Positions 1 through 8,494 of a stretch of DNA of 64,000 nucleotides are shown piece after piece (within the stretch, counting starts at the first letter, position 1; each line of letters begins with the position of its first letter). The notes beneath the pieces are model-generated. The model did not search any database, had not been told where the DNA came from, and saw only the letters and a list, made by a program, of their open reading frames with translations. The position numbers were made by a program, and so were the translations under genes. Location of the stretch: NCBI GenBank assembly GCA_035546535.1, contig DASZWQ010000050.1:124001-188000 (forward strand), in the 5' to 3' direction. This DNA comes from Pirellulales bacterium (lineage in GTDB: Bacteria; Planctomycetota; Planctomycetia; Pirellulales; JACPPG01).

Positions 1-2
1 AG

Positions 3-830
3 AAGCAGGACTCGTCCGCCTCGGCCCGCAAACGTGTCCAGGCAGCCCAGGAAAAAATGGAAGCGGCCCGACAAAAGCTGGAAAAAGCCCAGCGTGAAGG
101 GGCCACCGAAGAGCAAGAAGCCGCGATTCGCGAGCTGGAGCAAGCCAAGGCCGAGCTGGAAGAGATCCTCCGTCAGCTCCGCGAAGAAGAACTGGAACGG
201 ATGCTGGCCATGCTCGAAGGGCGCTTCCGTAAAATGCTGCAGGCCCAGGTCGAGGTTTACGAAGGAACCAAGCGCGTCGACCAGACGCCGCCAGCGGAAC
301 GCGATCGCGACGACGAAATCGAGGCCGGTCGCTTGAGCCGTAAGGAATCGCAAATCGTGCTCGAAGCCGAAGGCGCCCTGGCCATCTTGCGTGAGGACGG
401 TTCGGCCGTGGCCTTCCCCGAGGCAGTCGAGCAGATGCGCGAAGACATGGAGCTGATCGTCGGGCGACTCGCCAAGGGAGACGTCGGCGACCTCACCCAG
501 GGCATCGAGGAAGACGTGATCGCGGCGCTGGAGGAGACGATCGAATCGCTGCAAAAGGCCCAGCAGGACATGGAAAAGCAGAAGCAGCAACAGGCGCAGG
601 AGGGTGAGCCGCAGGAGCCGCCGCTGATCGACGGCCTGGCCGAGTTGAAAATGATCCGTTCGCTGCAAATGCGCATCAACCTGCGCACCAAGCGGCTGTC
701 GCGGTTGGTCGAAGGCGAGGTTGGCCAGGCCGACAAGCCCGAGTTGCTCGAACAACTCGAGCGCCTCGCCGAGCGCGAAGAAAGCGTGTTCCGCGTCACG
801 CGCGACATCGTTACAGGGAAGAACAAATGA
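3..830 (+). CDS. Coiled-coil protein, 5' end outside the window
   Basis: The frame is open from base 3 and stops at 830, so the gene begins upstream of the window; about 275 residues are visible. Most of the N-terminal third is Glu/Lys/Gln/Arg-rich with long helical heptads, predicting an extended coiled coil; a second Gln/Lys-rich helix lies near codons 180-200. I see no catalytic motif and no membrane segment in the visible part. The stop overlaps the next start in an ATGA arrangement (827-830), which implies translational coupling with the secreted protein downstream. It is therefore part of the envelope operon running to 8354. Function unknown; a structural or scaffolding role is inference from the coiled coil only. 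Confidence 0.8.
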   Translation, partial: KQDSSASARKRVQAAQEKMEAARQKLEKAQREGATEEQEAAIRELEQAKAELEEILRQLREEELERMLAMLEGRFRKMLQAQVEVYEGTKRVDQTPPAERDRDDEIEAGRLSRKESQIVLEAEGALAILREDGSAVAFPEAVEQMREDMELIVGRLAKGDVGDLTQGIEEDVIAALEETIESLQKAQQDMEKQKQQQAQEGEPQEPPLIDGLAELKMIRSLQMRINLRTKRLSRLVEGEVGQADKPELLEQLERLAEREESVFRVTRDIVTGKNK

Positions 831-1870
831 AGCGACGTGCAATATTGACACTGCTGCTGCTTGTGGTTGCGCGCGGTGCTGCACGCGCCGACTCGCACCC
901 CGACGCGCTTGGCCAGATTCCCGTGATCAAGGCCGCGACCAACGACGAGGTGCAGAAGCGCGCGCTGGCCTACCTGACCGAGCGCCAGGCGGCGCCGGAG
1001 GTCAACACGGCGGCCGCGGCGATTTGGGCCGGCGACACGAGCGCCGCGACGGCGCTCGATCGGCTCGTGGCCACGATCGCCCTGGTTGAACCGCGGGCCA
1101 AGGCGCTTTTGGAACTCTGCGCTCATCAGCGCGAAGCGCGGGCCCTGGCCGCCCAGGATTGGCTCACGGCCGACGACACGCCCGCCTGGGTGCGCAACAA
1201 TCTCCGCTTGTATTACGGGCGCTGGTTGTCGCAGCAACGACTCTACGACGAATCGCTCGAGCAACTGGCCGGACTCGAACCAACGGACGTCGTCGATCCC
1301 GCCGCACTCTTGTTCTATCAGAGCGTGGCGCATCATCGTCTGCTGAACAAAACTGATGGGCTGCGTACGATCGACCGGCTTTTGAGTCAGGTTGTCGAAG
1401 GGCCCTCGCGCTATGTGACCGTGGCTGGGTTGATGCGCGAAGACCTCAAGGGGCTCGAAGATGATTCGCTCGATCACATCGCGCGGCGCATGGACGACAT
1501 TCGTCGGCGGCTGGATTTGGGCCGAGCGGGCGAAAAAGTGCGCAAAGAAGAAGACGGCGTCATCGCCTCGCTCGACAAACTCATCGAAGAGATGGAAAAA
1601 CAGCAGCAGCAACAACAGCAAAAGAACGCCGGCGGCGGCACCGCTCCCCCGTCCCAGCCCATGCCCGACAGCCGCATCGCCGCGGCCAAGGGACCTGGCG
1701 AAGTCGATCGCAAGAAGCTCGGCAACACGGCCGGGTGGGGCGACCTGCCGGCCAAGGAACGTGAAGAGGCCCTACAGCAGATCGGCAAGGATTTTCCCTC
1801 GCATTATCGAGATGTTATCGAGCAATACTTCAAGAAGCTGGCCACCGAAAAGGAACCGTCTGGTAAGTAG
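827..1870 (+). CDS. Secreted protein with poly-Gln tract, function unknown
   Basis: 347 residues starting MKRRAILTLLLLVV, a clear Sec signal peptide ending near ARGAARA. The body is alpha-helical and Ala/Leu-rich. A run of seven Gln codons occurs near 1601-1622 after a charged helix, and a conserved-looking C-terminal segment ending FPSHYRDVIEQYFKKLA follows a low-complexity linker. I recall similar C-terminal segments in planctomycete proteins, but I cannot name a family. The start codon overlaps the upstream stop (ATGA), and the next gene follows after 68 bases. The protein probably acts outside the cytoplasmic membrane. No catalytic residues are recognisable. Confidence 0.8.
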   Translation: MKRRAILTLLLLVVARGAARADSHPDALGQIPVIKAATNDEVQKRALAYLTERQAAPEVNTAAAAIWAGDTSAATALDRLVATIALVEPRAKALLELCAHQREARALAAQDWLTADDTPAWVRNNLRLYYGRWLSQQRLYDESLEQLAGLEPTDVVDPAALLFYQSVAHHRLLNKTDGLRTIDRLLSQVVEGPSRYVTVAGLMREDLKGLEDDSLDHIARRMDDIRRRLDLGRAGEKVRKEEDGVIASLDKLIEEMEKQQQQQQQKNAGGGTAPPSQPMPDSRIAAAKGPGEVDRKKLGNTAGWGDLPAKEREEALQQIGKDFPSHYRDVIEQYFKKLATEKEPSGK

Positions 1871-1938
1871 CATTGGGCCCTGACGTGAAACATCGACCGG
1901 ACCGATAGTCCGCCAAAAAGTCGAAGGAATATTCGCGC

Positions 1939-3123
1939 GTGGATTTTTTGATCGTAACAGTGTTGTTGATGGCATCGCCCGGCGTCCAAGTGCAGACGCT
2001 GGCCGGCGGCTCGATCGAGGGGCGCATCACCGCGCTCATGGACGAGTCATTGACCGTTACGACCGACGCGGGCGAACAATCGCTGGCCCTCAAGAACGTG
2101 CAGTCGATCACTGTCGCGGCGCCCACTTCCGCACTCCCCGTCCCCGCGATACGGATCAAATTGGTCGACGAATCGCTGATCGTCGGCACTTCGTTCACCG
2201 TCAGCGGCGCCGAGGCTCACGTCATTCAAGCAGGCGGCACGGAGTTGCTGGTGCCGACGCGGCTGATCGAAAGCGTGCGGCTTCGCGAGCCGACAGGTCC
2301 CGCCGCGGCTCAATGGGATGAAATCGCGGCCGCCGAGCGCAGCGGCGATTTGCTCGTGACGCGCAAGAACGACGCTCTCGACTTTTTTACGGGCGTAATC
2401 CACGACGTAACGCATGAGGCCGTGAATTTCGAGCTCGACGGCGAGGCCTTAAAGGTCAAGCGGGCCAAGGTCGAGGGACTGCTCTATCACGAGGCGGGCG
2501 ACGCGCAACTGGCGCCGTCGCGCGGCGTCGTCAGCGACGCTGCCGGCTCGCAATTCCACGTCGCGCGGCTGAAAGTCGAAGGGGACCAGCTGCAAGTGCG
2601 GACGGCGGCTGGCCTGGAAGTCGCCTTCGCGCTGGATCGGCTTGCTCGCATCGATTTCGCCCAGGGCAACCTGCAATACCTGGGCGAGCTCAAACCTGAG
2701 TCGGCCGTTTGGACCCCCTACTTCGGCGATCCCAATTCCTCGCCCGCCACACGCGCCTTTTTCCAGCCGCACTTCGATCGGTCGATGGATGGCGGCCCCC
2801 TGCAACTGGGCGGCAAAGAATTCACCAAGGGTATCGCCGCGCACAGCCGCACCGAACTGGTCTATCGCTTGCCTGACAAGTTCCGCTCGTTTCAGGCACT
2901 TGTGGGCATCGACGATCGGTTGCGGCCCGGCGGTAACGTGCGTCTGACAATACTTGGCGACGATCGCACGCTCTTCGAGGACACTATTACGGGCAAGGAC
3001 GAGCCACGTTCGCTGGACGTCGACATCACCGGGGTAAACCGCTTGAAGCTTCTGGTCGATTTCGGCGAAATGACCGACGTGGGGGACGCGCTCGATTTCT
3101 GCGAAGCTAGGATTTTGAAATGA
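1939..3123 (+). CDS. Secreted NPCBM/NEW2-domain protein
   Basis: 394 residues with a GTG start at 1939 preceded by GAAGGA. A short hydrophobic N-terminus (MDFLIVTVLLMASPG) serves as signal peptide. Residues of roughly 25-240 form beta-rich repeats of unknown type. Residues of about 255-394 match the NPCBM (novel putative carbohydrate-binding module) pattern: a Gly-rich LGGKEFTKGIAAHSRTEL segment, then VGIDD, and a terminal strand with the DFCEARI ending. NPCBM domains are frequent in secreted planctomycete proteins and are thought to bind carbohydrate; binding here is inferred. The last codon overlaps the start of the serine protease gene (ATGA at 3120-3123), tying the two genes together. Confidence 0.85.
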   Translation: MDFLIVTVLLMASPGVQVQTLAGGSIEGRITALMDESLTVTTDAGEQSLALKNVQSITVAAPTSALPVPAIRIKLVDESLIVGTSFTVSGAEAHVIQAGGTELLVPTRLIESVRLREPTGPAAAQWDEIAAAERSGDLLVTRKNDALDFFTGVIHDVTHEAVNFELDGEALKVKRAKVEGLLYHEAGDAQLAPSRGVVSDAAGSQFHVARLKVEGDQLQVRTAAGLEVAFALDRLARIDFAQGNLQYLGELKPESAVWTPYFGDPNSSPATRAFFQPHFDRSMDGGPLQLGGKEFTKGIAAHSRTELVYRLPDKFRSFQALVGIDDRLRPGGNVRLTILGDDRTLFEDTITGKDEPRSLDVDITGVNRLKLLVDFGEMTDVGDALDFCEARILK

Positions 3124-4970
3124 GATTTGCGTGCGCTGTAACTCTGCTGCTGATGACTTTCCCTGCGCTCGCGCGCGCCGATGTCGATGAGGGCGTGCTG
3201 CGCGCCGAGGCCGAGCGGGTGGCCGTGGTCGCCAAGGCACAAACGGCCGCCGTGGCCATTTTCGCCGCTGACGGCCAAGGGGGCGGTTCGGGTGTTGTTA
3301 TCTCGCACGACGGCTACGCGCTGTCGAATTTCCATGTCACCAAGGGGTCGGGCGACGCCATGAAATGCGGCATGGCCGACGGCCGCCTGTACGACGCCGT
3401 GATCGTCGGCATCGATCCCGTGGGGGACGTGGCGCTCGTCAAGCTGCTCGGCCGCGATGATTTCCCCCACGCCGAGTTGGGCGATAGCGACCAGGTTCAA
3501 GTCGGCGATTGGGCCTTTGCGATCGGCAATCCCTTCCTGTTGGCCAATGACTTCACCCCGTCGGTCAGCTACGGCATCATCTCCGGCGTGCATCGTTATC
3601 AATATCCGGCGGGCACGCTATTGGAATACACCGACTGCCTGCAGACCGACGCGTCGATCAATCCTGGCAACTCGGGCGGTCCCTTGTTCGACAGCCGTGG
3701 ACAACTGATCGGCATCAACGGCCGCGGCAGCTTCGAGAAGCGCGGCCGCGTGAACGTCGGCGTCGGTTACGCGATCTCGATCAACCAGATCAAGAACTTT
3801 CTCGGCCATCTGAAGGCCGGGCGCATCGTCGATCACGCCACGCTCGGCGCCCGCGTCTCGACGCGGCCCGATGGCACCGTGGCGGTCGCCGATATTTTGG
3901 AAGACTCCGACGCCTTTCGCCGTGGCCTACGTTACGGAGACGAGGTCGCCCGTTTCGGCGGCCGCGCGATTCGCACCGTCAACGCGTTCAAGAACGTACT
4001 GGGCATCTTCCCCAAGGACTGGCGCGTGCCGCTGACGTATCGTCGCGAGGGAAAGACCTACGATGTGGCGGTCCGCCTGGAAGGTTTGCACAGCCCCGAG
4101 GAATTGATCTCGAAGGTGCAGGGGCGCGTGCCTTCACCGGAAAAGCCGACACCCGACCAACCAAAAGGTCGGCCGATTCCCAAGCCCGGCGAGCAACCGC
4201 CCGACGATGGGCCGGATGATCAACCGCGGCGGCCGCAGCGGGGCCACGCGCGCACGCCTCCCATGCCTGACGAAGTCAAGGCGTTGTTCGAGGCGCGACG
4301 CGGTTTTGCCAATTTCTACTTCAATAAGGTCGAACGCGCGCGGACCTGGAGCCGGGCCGTGGCTCGCGGTGATTTCCACGAGCAACTGGGCGAATGGACG
4401 CTGACCGGCGAGCTGGCCGGCGGTGGCGAAGCGCAGTTCGTCCTGTCTGAGAACCTGGTGGCTTGCACCATGCCGGGCGGCCATCTGGCTGTGCCCGTCG
4501 CCAACGACCTGGCGAACATCACCGACCCGCCGCGCAGTGGCGGCATGTTGGCCGCGCTGCATTTATGGCGCCGCCTGTTGGTGCTTGGGCCCGATCGTTT
4601 CGGCGATGTTCAATACCTGGGCACCGTCCCCTTGGTGACGAGCCAGGACCTGGTCGATCGCCGCGCGATCATGCTGTTGGGGCGCACCCGGGAAGCCGCC
4701 GCGACCGGCGTTCCGGCGCTGTGCGACTGCCTGGTCGGAACGTACGGTGGCGTCGAATGCCGGTTCATTTTCGATCCGAAGAGCGGCAACCTGGCCGCGC
4801 TCGAGATGTTCCGCGCGCCGGACGACGATCCGTGCGAACTGTACTTCACCGACTATGCCGAGATCGAGGGGCGCGTCTTCCCGCGGCAGATCGAATGCCG
4901 CTACGGCGACGAGACGTACGCCAGCGTCAAATTGCTCACCGTCAAGTTAAACAAACTGGGAGACCGCTAA
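3120..4970 (+). CDS. HtrA-like trypsin-fold serine protease, intact triad
   Basis: 616 residues with signal peptide MRFACAVTLLLMTFPALARA. The S1C (HtrA/Deg) protease domain spans about residues 35-235: His72 in SNFHVTKG, Asp103 in DPVGDVALVKL and Ser185 in INPGNSGGPLF, so the triad looks intact. A PDZ-like domain follows at about 240-325, then a Pro-rich charged linker (about 335-385). A C-terminal beta-rich domain of some 230 residues is unknown to me. It probably cleaves or surveys envelope proteins. Its start overlaps the NPCBM gene stop, and the next gene starts three bases after this stop. That neighbour and the one after it are paralogues of the protease domain without catalytic residues. 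Confidence 0.88.
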   Translation: MRFACAVTLLLMTFPALARADVDEGVLRAEAERVAVVAKAQTAAVAIFAADGQGGGSGVVISHDGYALSNFHVTKGSGDAMKCGMADGRLYDAVIVGIDPVGDVALVKLLGRDDFPHAELGDSDQVQVGDWAFAIGNPFLLANDFTPSVSYGIISGVHRYQYPAGTLLEYTDCLQTDASINPGNSGGPLFDSRGQLIGINGRGSFEKRGRVNVGVGYAISINQIKNFLGHLKAGRIVDHATLGARVSTRPDGTVAVADILEDSDAFRRGLRYGDEVARFGGRAIRTVNAFKNVLGIFPKDWRVPLTYRREGKTYDVAVRLEGLHSPEELISKVQGRVPSPEKPTPDQPKGRPIPKPGEQPPDDGPDDQPRRPQRGHARTPPMPDEVKALFEARRGFANFYFNKVERARTWSRAVARGDFHEQLGEWTLTGELAGGGEAQFVLSENLVACTMPGGHLAVPVANDLANITDPPRSGGMLAALHLWRRLLVLGPDRFGDVQYLGTVPLVTSQDLVDRRAIMLLGRTREAAATGVPALCDCLVGTYGGVECRFIFDPKSGNLAALEMFRAPDDDPCELYFTDYAEIEGRVFPRQIECRYGDETYASVKLLTVKLNKLGDR

Positions 4971-4972
4971 GC

Positions 4973-6022
4973 GTGGGCCAGGTTCGTCCCATCTGTCGTT
5001 TGCTGCCGGCGCTTTGGCTGCTGGCCATCTGTTGCTGCGCGATTGTGATGGCGCGCGCTGAAGAGCCGCGCGCCGCGGGCCTGATCGAAACGATTCGTAC
5101 GATCGAGCCGAAGATCGCCAAAATCTACGGCGCCGGCGGCTTCCAGGGGCTCGAGGCCTATCAAAGCGGCATCCTCATCTCCGCCGAAGGGCACATTCTG
5201 ACCGTGTGGAGCTATGTGCTCGACACCGACGAGATCCAGGCCACGCTCTCCGATGGCCGGCGGTTCAAGGCTGCGGTCCTCGGCGCCGATCCGCGTCTGG
5301 AACTGGCCGTGCTGAAGATCGAAGCCGCCGGGCTACCGCATTTCGAGCTGGCGGCCGCCGCCGCGGCCGAGCCGGGCACGCGCGTGCTGGCCTTCAGCAA
5401 TCTGTTCGGCATCGCCACGGGCGACGAACAAGCGAGCGTCCTGCACGGCATCGTGGCCGGCAAACCACGACTGGAAGCGCGCCGCGGCGTTTTCGAGACG
5501 ACCTACAAGGGGCCCGTTTACGTCGTCGATGCGATGGCGAACAACCCCGGCGCCGCCGGGGGCGCCTTGACCGATTACGACGGGCGGCTGTTGGGCATGC
5601 TCGGCAAGGAGCTGCGCAATTCGCTCTCGAACACCTGGCTTAACTACGCCATTCCGATCGATCAAATGACCGCAACGATCGACGAAATTCGCTCGGGTAA
5701 ATTCGTGCGCAAGCCGGCCGACGAGCCCAATCAAAAACCGCAAAAGGCGGTTACGCTCGACCTGTTGGGCCTGATCATGGTACCCGACGTTCTGGAGCGC
5801 ACGCCCCCCTTTATCGACGCGGTACGGTCGGGCTCGCCCGCCGCCGCCGCGGGCTTGCGCCCGGATGACCTGGTGCTGTTCGTCAACGATCGGCTGGTGC
5901 AGTCGTGCAAGGCGCTCGGCAACGAGCTCTCGTTCGTCGACCGCATCGACACCGTCAAGCTGACGATCATTCGCGATCAAGAGCTGGTCGAAGTGAAATT
6001 AACCGCCCCGAGCGAGCCCTGA
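4973..6022 (+). CDS. Trypsin-fold pseudoprotease with PDZ domain
   Basis: I chose the GTG at 4973 (Shine-Dalgarno GGGAGA at about 4958) because it gives a signal peptide, MGQVRPICRLLPALWLLAIC; the same frame stays open upstream inside the preceding gene. The 349-residue product aligns with HtrA proteases, but the triad is gone: the ILTNNHVV His position is Ser80 (ILTVWSYV), the DLAVLKI Asp is Glu110 (ELAVLKI), and the NPGNSGGPL Ser is Ala195 (NPGAAGGAL). A PDZ domain covers about residues 258-345. Fold motifs are kept while every catalytic residue is changed, so a regulatory or substrate-binding role is likelier than decay. It directly follows the active protease. Confidence 0.85.
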   Translation: MGQVRPICRLLPALWLLAICCCAIVMARAEEPRAAGLIETIRTIEPKIAKIYGAGGFQGLEAYQSGILISAEGHILTVWSYVLDTDEIQATLSDGRRFKAAVLGADPRLELAVLKIEAAGLPHFELAAAAAAEPGTRVLAFSNLFGIATGDEQASVLHGIVAGKPRLEARRGVFETTYKGPVYVVDAMANNPGAAGGALTDYDGRLLGMLGKELRNSLSNTWLNYAIPIDQMTATIDEIRSGKFVRKPADEPNQKPQKAVTLDLLGLIMVPDVLERTPPFIDAVRSGSPAAAAGLRPDDLVLFVNDRLVQSCKALGNELSFVDRIDTVKLTIIRDQELVEVKLTAPSEP

Positions 6023-6034
6023 ATCGGGCCAGCC

Positions 6035-8029
6035 ATGAGACGACACACGCTATTGTCGATGCCAATCCTCGTGCGCACGCTCGCTAGCGCCTGCGCGCTC
6101 GCTATCGGCTGGGCGGCGCCGCTACGGGCCGACGAGCAACTTTCGCAGTTGGAGCAGGCAGCCATCCAGGCCGCCGCGGCGCGCGTCGCTCCGTCGGTCG
6201 TCAGGATCGAAACCGTGGGGGGACTGGAGCGAATCGGCAATCTGCTGCTCAATACCGGTCCGACGACGGGCCTGGTGGTCTCGCCGGAGGGGCACATCAT
6301 TTCGAGCGCCTTTAACTTCATCGCGCGCCCCAGCTCGATCCTGGTGACTCTGCCCGATGGTACGCGCACGCCGGCAAAGCTCGTGGCGAACGATCGACAG
6401 CGAATGCTGGTGCTCTTGAAAATCGACGTCGAGGAAAAGCTGCCTGTTGCCGAGGCGGTGCCCGAAGGCGAGATGCGGGTGGGCCAATGGGCCATCGCGC
6501 TGGGGCGCACGCTGGACACGGCGCAGCCGAACCTTTCGGTCGGGATCGTCAGCGGTTTGAACCGCATCTGGGGCACCGCGCTGCAGACGGATGCGAAAAT
6601 TTCTCCCAGTAACTACGGCGGACCGCTCGTCGACATTCGCGGCCGGGTGTTCGGGGTGCTCGCCCCCCTCTCGCCCGAGAGCCACGAAGATGTTGCTGGC
6701 GTGGAATGGTACGACTCGGGCATCGGGTTCGCCGTTCCGCTGGCTCATATCTACAAGGTTCTGCCGCGGCTCAGCGAAGGGCACGATCTGAAGCCGGGTA
6801 TCCTGGGCGTGAGCTTGAACGGCCGCGACATTTACACCAAACCGGCCACGATCGTCGCCTGTCGCCCGAACTCCCCCGCCTATAAGGCGGGCTTGAAGCC
6901 GGGAGACAAAATCATCGAGATCGACGGTCGCCCCGTAGAACGCCAGGCGCAACTGCGCGAGCGCATGAATCGCCATTATGCGGGCGATTCGCTGAAGGTC
7001 GTCGTATTGCGCGGCGAAGAACGGGTGGAGCGCGACATCACGCTGGTCGACACGCTCGAGCCCTATGGCCGGCCCTTCCTGGGTCTTTTGCCGCTGCGCG
7101 ACGCGCCGGTGTCCGCCGGCGGCGTGCCGATCCGGTATGTCTATCCCGACAGCCCGGCTGCGAAAGCGGGCCTGCAGGCGGGGGACGTGCTCGTTTCCCT
7201 CGACGATCATCCCACGGCGACGCGCGAGGCGCTGGTTGAGCATACGGCCGCTCTTGAAATCGGCACGGTCGCGAAGATCGTCGCGCGGCGCGGGGCCGAG
7301 ACGCTGTCGCTCGATGTGACGCCGGTGGCCGAGCCGACGACGATTCCGGCGACGCTTCCGCCGGCGCGCGAGGCGGACGGACCGGCTGCCGAGGCCGGCG
7401 AGGGACGACCGCAGGTCGGTTCCTTTGCGGTGAAGCTCGCCGAGCACAAGAACGAATGCTCGGCCTATGTGCCCGAAAGCTACGACGCGCACACTTCGTA
7501 CGGCCTCGTAGTCTGGCTGCACCCGCCCGGAGGCACGAAGTACGAAGACCTTTTGGGCCGCTGGCGCGAGGCGTGCGATGCGCAGAAGCTGATCCTGCTG
7601 GCGCCGCGCGCGGCTGATCCGGCCCGCTGGATGCCGCCCGAAGTCGAATTTATCGCCAAGGCCATTGCCCAGATTCGCGAGCAGTACAACATCGACCCGC
7701 AACGCATCGTCGTTCACGGCCAGCAGGCGGGCGGATCACTGGCCTACATGGTGGCGCTATTGCATCGCAACGTGGTGCGCGGCGTGGCGGCGATCGACGC
7801 TCCCTTCATGGGGCGCAGCCCCGATAATGATCCGACCATGCGGCTGACCATTCTCACCACGACGGCGAAGAAGGCCAATTTCGCCGAACAGATCGCGGCC
7901 GGCATCGAGCAATTCCGCAAGCTGAAGTACACCGTGACGGTCGTCGACCAGGGCGAAACAGCCCGCAATCTGGATGCGAACGAATTCGCCGAGCTGGTGC
8001 GGTGGATTGATTCGCTGGACAAGTTCTGA
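6035..8029 (+). CDS. Pseudoprotease with two PDZ domains and degenerate alpha/beta-hydrolase domain
   Basis: 664 residues with a signal peptide ending near PLRADE. The trypsin-like domain (about 40-255) has Phe93 at the His position (IISSAFNFI), Met124 at the Asp position (MLVLLKI) and Tyr194 at the Ser position (SPSNYGGPL). Two PDZ domains follow (about 258-345 and 348-435), then an alpha/beta-hydrolase-like domain (about 465-664) resembling PHB-depolymerase or feruloyl-esterase folds. Its nucleophile elbow reads GQQAGG at 562-567 where GxSxG is expected, so Gln564 replaces Ser. Both enzyme domains therefore look non-catalytic. It lies 12 bases after the preceding pseudoprotease and is probably co-transcribed with it. 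Confidence 0.85.
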   Translation: MRRHTLLSMPILVRTLASACALAIGWAAPLRADEQLSQLEQAAIQAAAARVAPSVVRIETVGGLERIGNLLLNTGPTTGLVVSPEGHIISSAFNFIARPSSILVTLPDGTRTPAKLVANDRQRMLVLLKIDVEEKLPVAEAVPEGEMRVGQWAIALGRTLDTAQPNLSVGIVSGLNRIWGTALQTDAKISPSNYGGPLVDIRGRVFGVLAPLSPESHEDVAGVEWYDSGIGFAVPLAHIYKVLPRLSEGHDLKPGILGVSLNGRDIYTKPATIVACRPNSPAYKAGLKPGDKIIEIDGRPVERQAQLRERMNRHYAGDSLKVVVLRGEERVERDITLVDTLEPYGRPFLGLLPLRDAPVSAGGVPIRYVYPDSPAAKAGLQAGDVLVSLDDHPTATREALVEHTAALEIGTVAKIVARRGAETLSLDVTPVAEPTTIPATLPPAREADGPAAEAGEGRPQVGSFAVKLAEHKNECSAYVPESYDAHTSYGLVVWLHPPGGTKYEDLLGRWREACDAQKLILLAPRAADPARWMPPEVEFIAKAIAQIREQYNIDPQRIVVHGQQAGGSLAYMVALLHRNVVRGVAAIDAPFMGRSPDNDPTMRLTILTTTAKKANFAEQIAAGIEQFRKLKYTVTVVDQGETARNLDANEFAELVRWIDSLDKF

Positions 8030-8036
8030 GGCGGGA

Positions 8037-8354
8037 ATGCATCGCCCCACGGTCGGCATTCTTGCCTTGCTACTGCTCGCGGTCGGTGGCGTCGCGGTCT
8101 TGACGCCCGCCGGCCAACTGGCGCGGCCGGAGCTGGGCGCGGCGTGCCTGCGCATCGGCTTGATCTTGGGCGTGCTCTGGTTGGCTTTGCCGGATATAGC
8201 TCGCCCGGTGAACCGCTGGATTGCGCTGGGAGTGATCGCCGCCGTGATCCTGATCGCCCGGCAGCCAAAACTGGCCATTCTGGCCGCGGTGTTCCTGGTG
8301 GCGATCGCGATCTTACGGCCGCGGGTTAAGTCGTACGTCGCGCGAGGTAAATGA
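8037..8354 (+). CDS. Small hydrophobic membrane protein
   Basis: 105 residues from an ATG at 8037, seven bases after the preceding stop and preceded by GAGGCGGGA. Nearly the whole chain is hydrophobic, with three to four predicted membrane segments (about residues 5-25, 38-58, 62-78 and 80-95) and a short basic C-terminus (RPRVKSYVARGK). No family is recognised. As last gene of the envelope operon it could anchor or assist the proteases and pseudoproteases encoded upstream; that is inference from position alone. A palindromic repeat follows immediately and may end transcription of the operon. Confidence 0.7.
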   Translation: MHRPTVGILALLLLAVGGVAVLTPAGQLARPELGAACLRIGLILGVLWLALPDIARPVNRWIALGVIAAVILIARQPKLAILAAVFLVAIAILRPRVKSYVARGK

Positions 8355-8378
8355 CGCGGCAGTGAACAAACCAGAGGT

Positions 8379-8456
8379 ATCACTGGTGGCTTGCCCGGCT
8401 TGCGCATCAGTGTCGAACAGCGACTCGCCACGGGGTGGACGAGCCACCAGTGGCAC
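8379..8456. repeat. Dispersed palindromic repeat, copy 1
   Basis: Inverted repeat with arms CACTGGTGGCT (8381-8391) and AGCCACCAGTG (8442-8452) around a 50-base centre. The right edge, GTGGACGAGCCACCAGTGGC, is nearly identical to the right edge of a second copy at 33994-34064. It lies between two convergent genes, which fits a REP/MITE-like element or a bidirectional transcription end. Confidence 0.75.
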
Positions 8457-8494
8457 GCGATGGCAGAGAACAAGGCGCACGGCAGGAAGTCCGT

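Noticed and set aside
257-1621. 454-codon minus-strand frame at the window start
   Set aside because: Opposes two coupled plus-strand genes; its leucine run is the complement of the poly-Gln codons.
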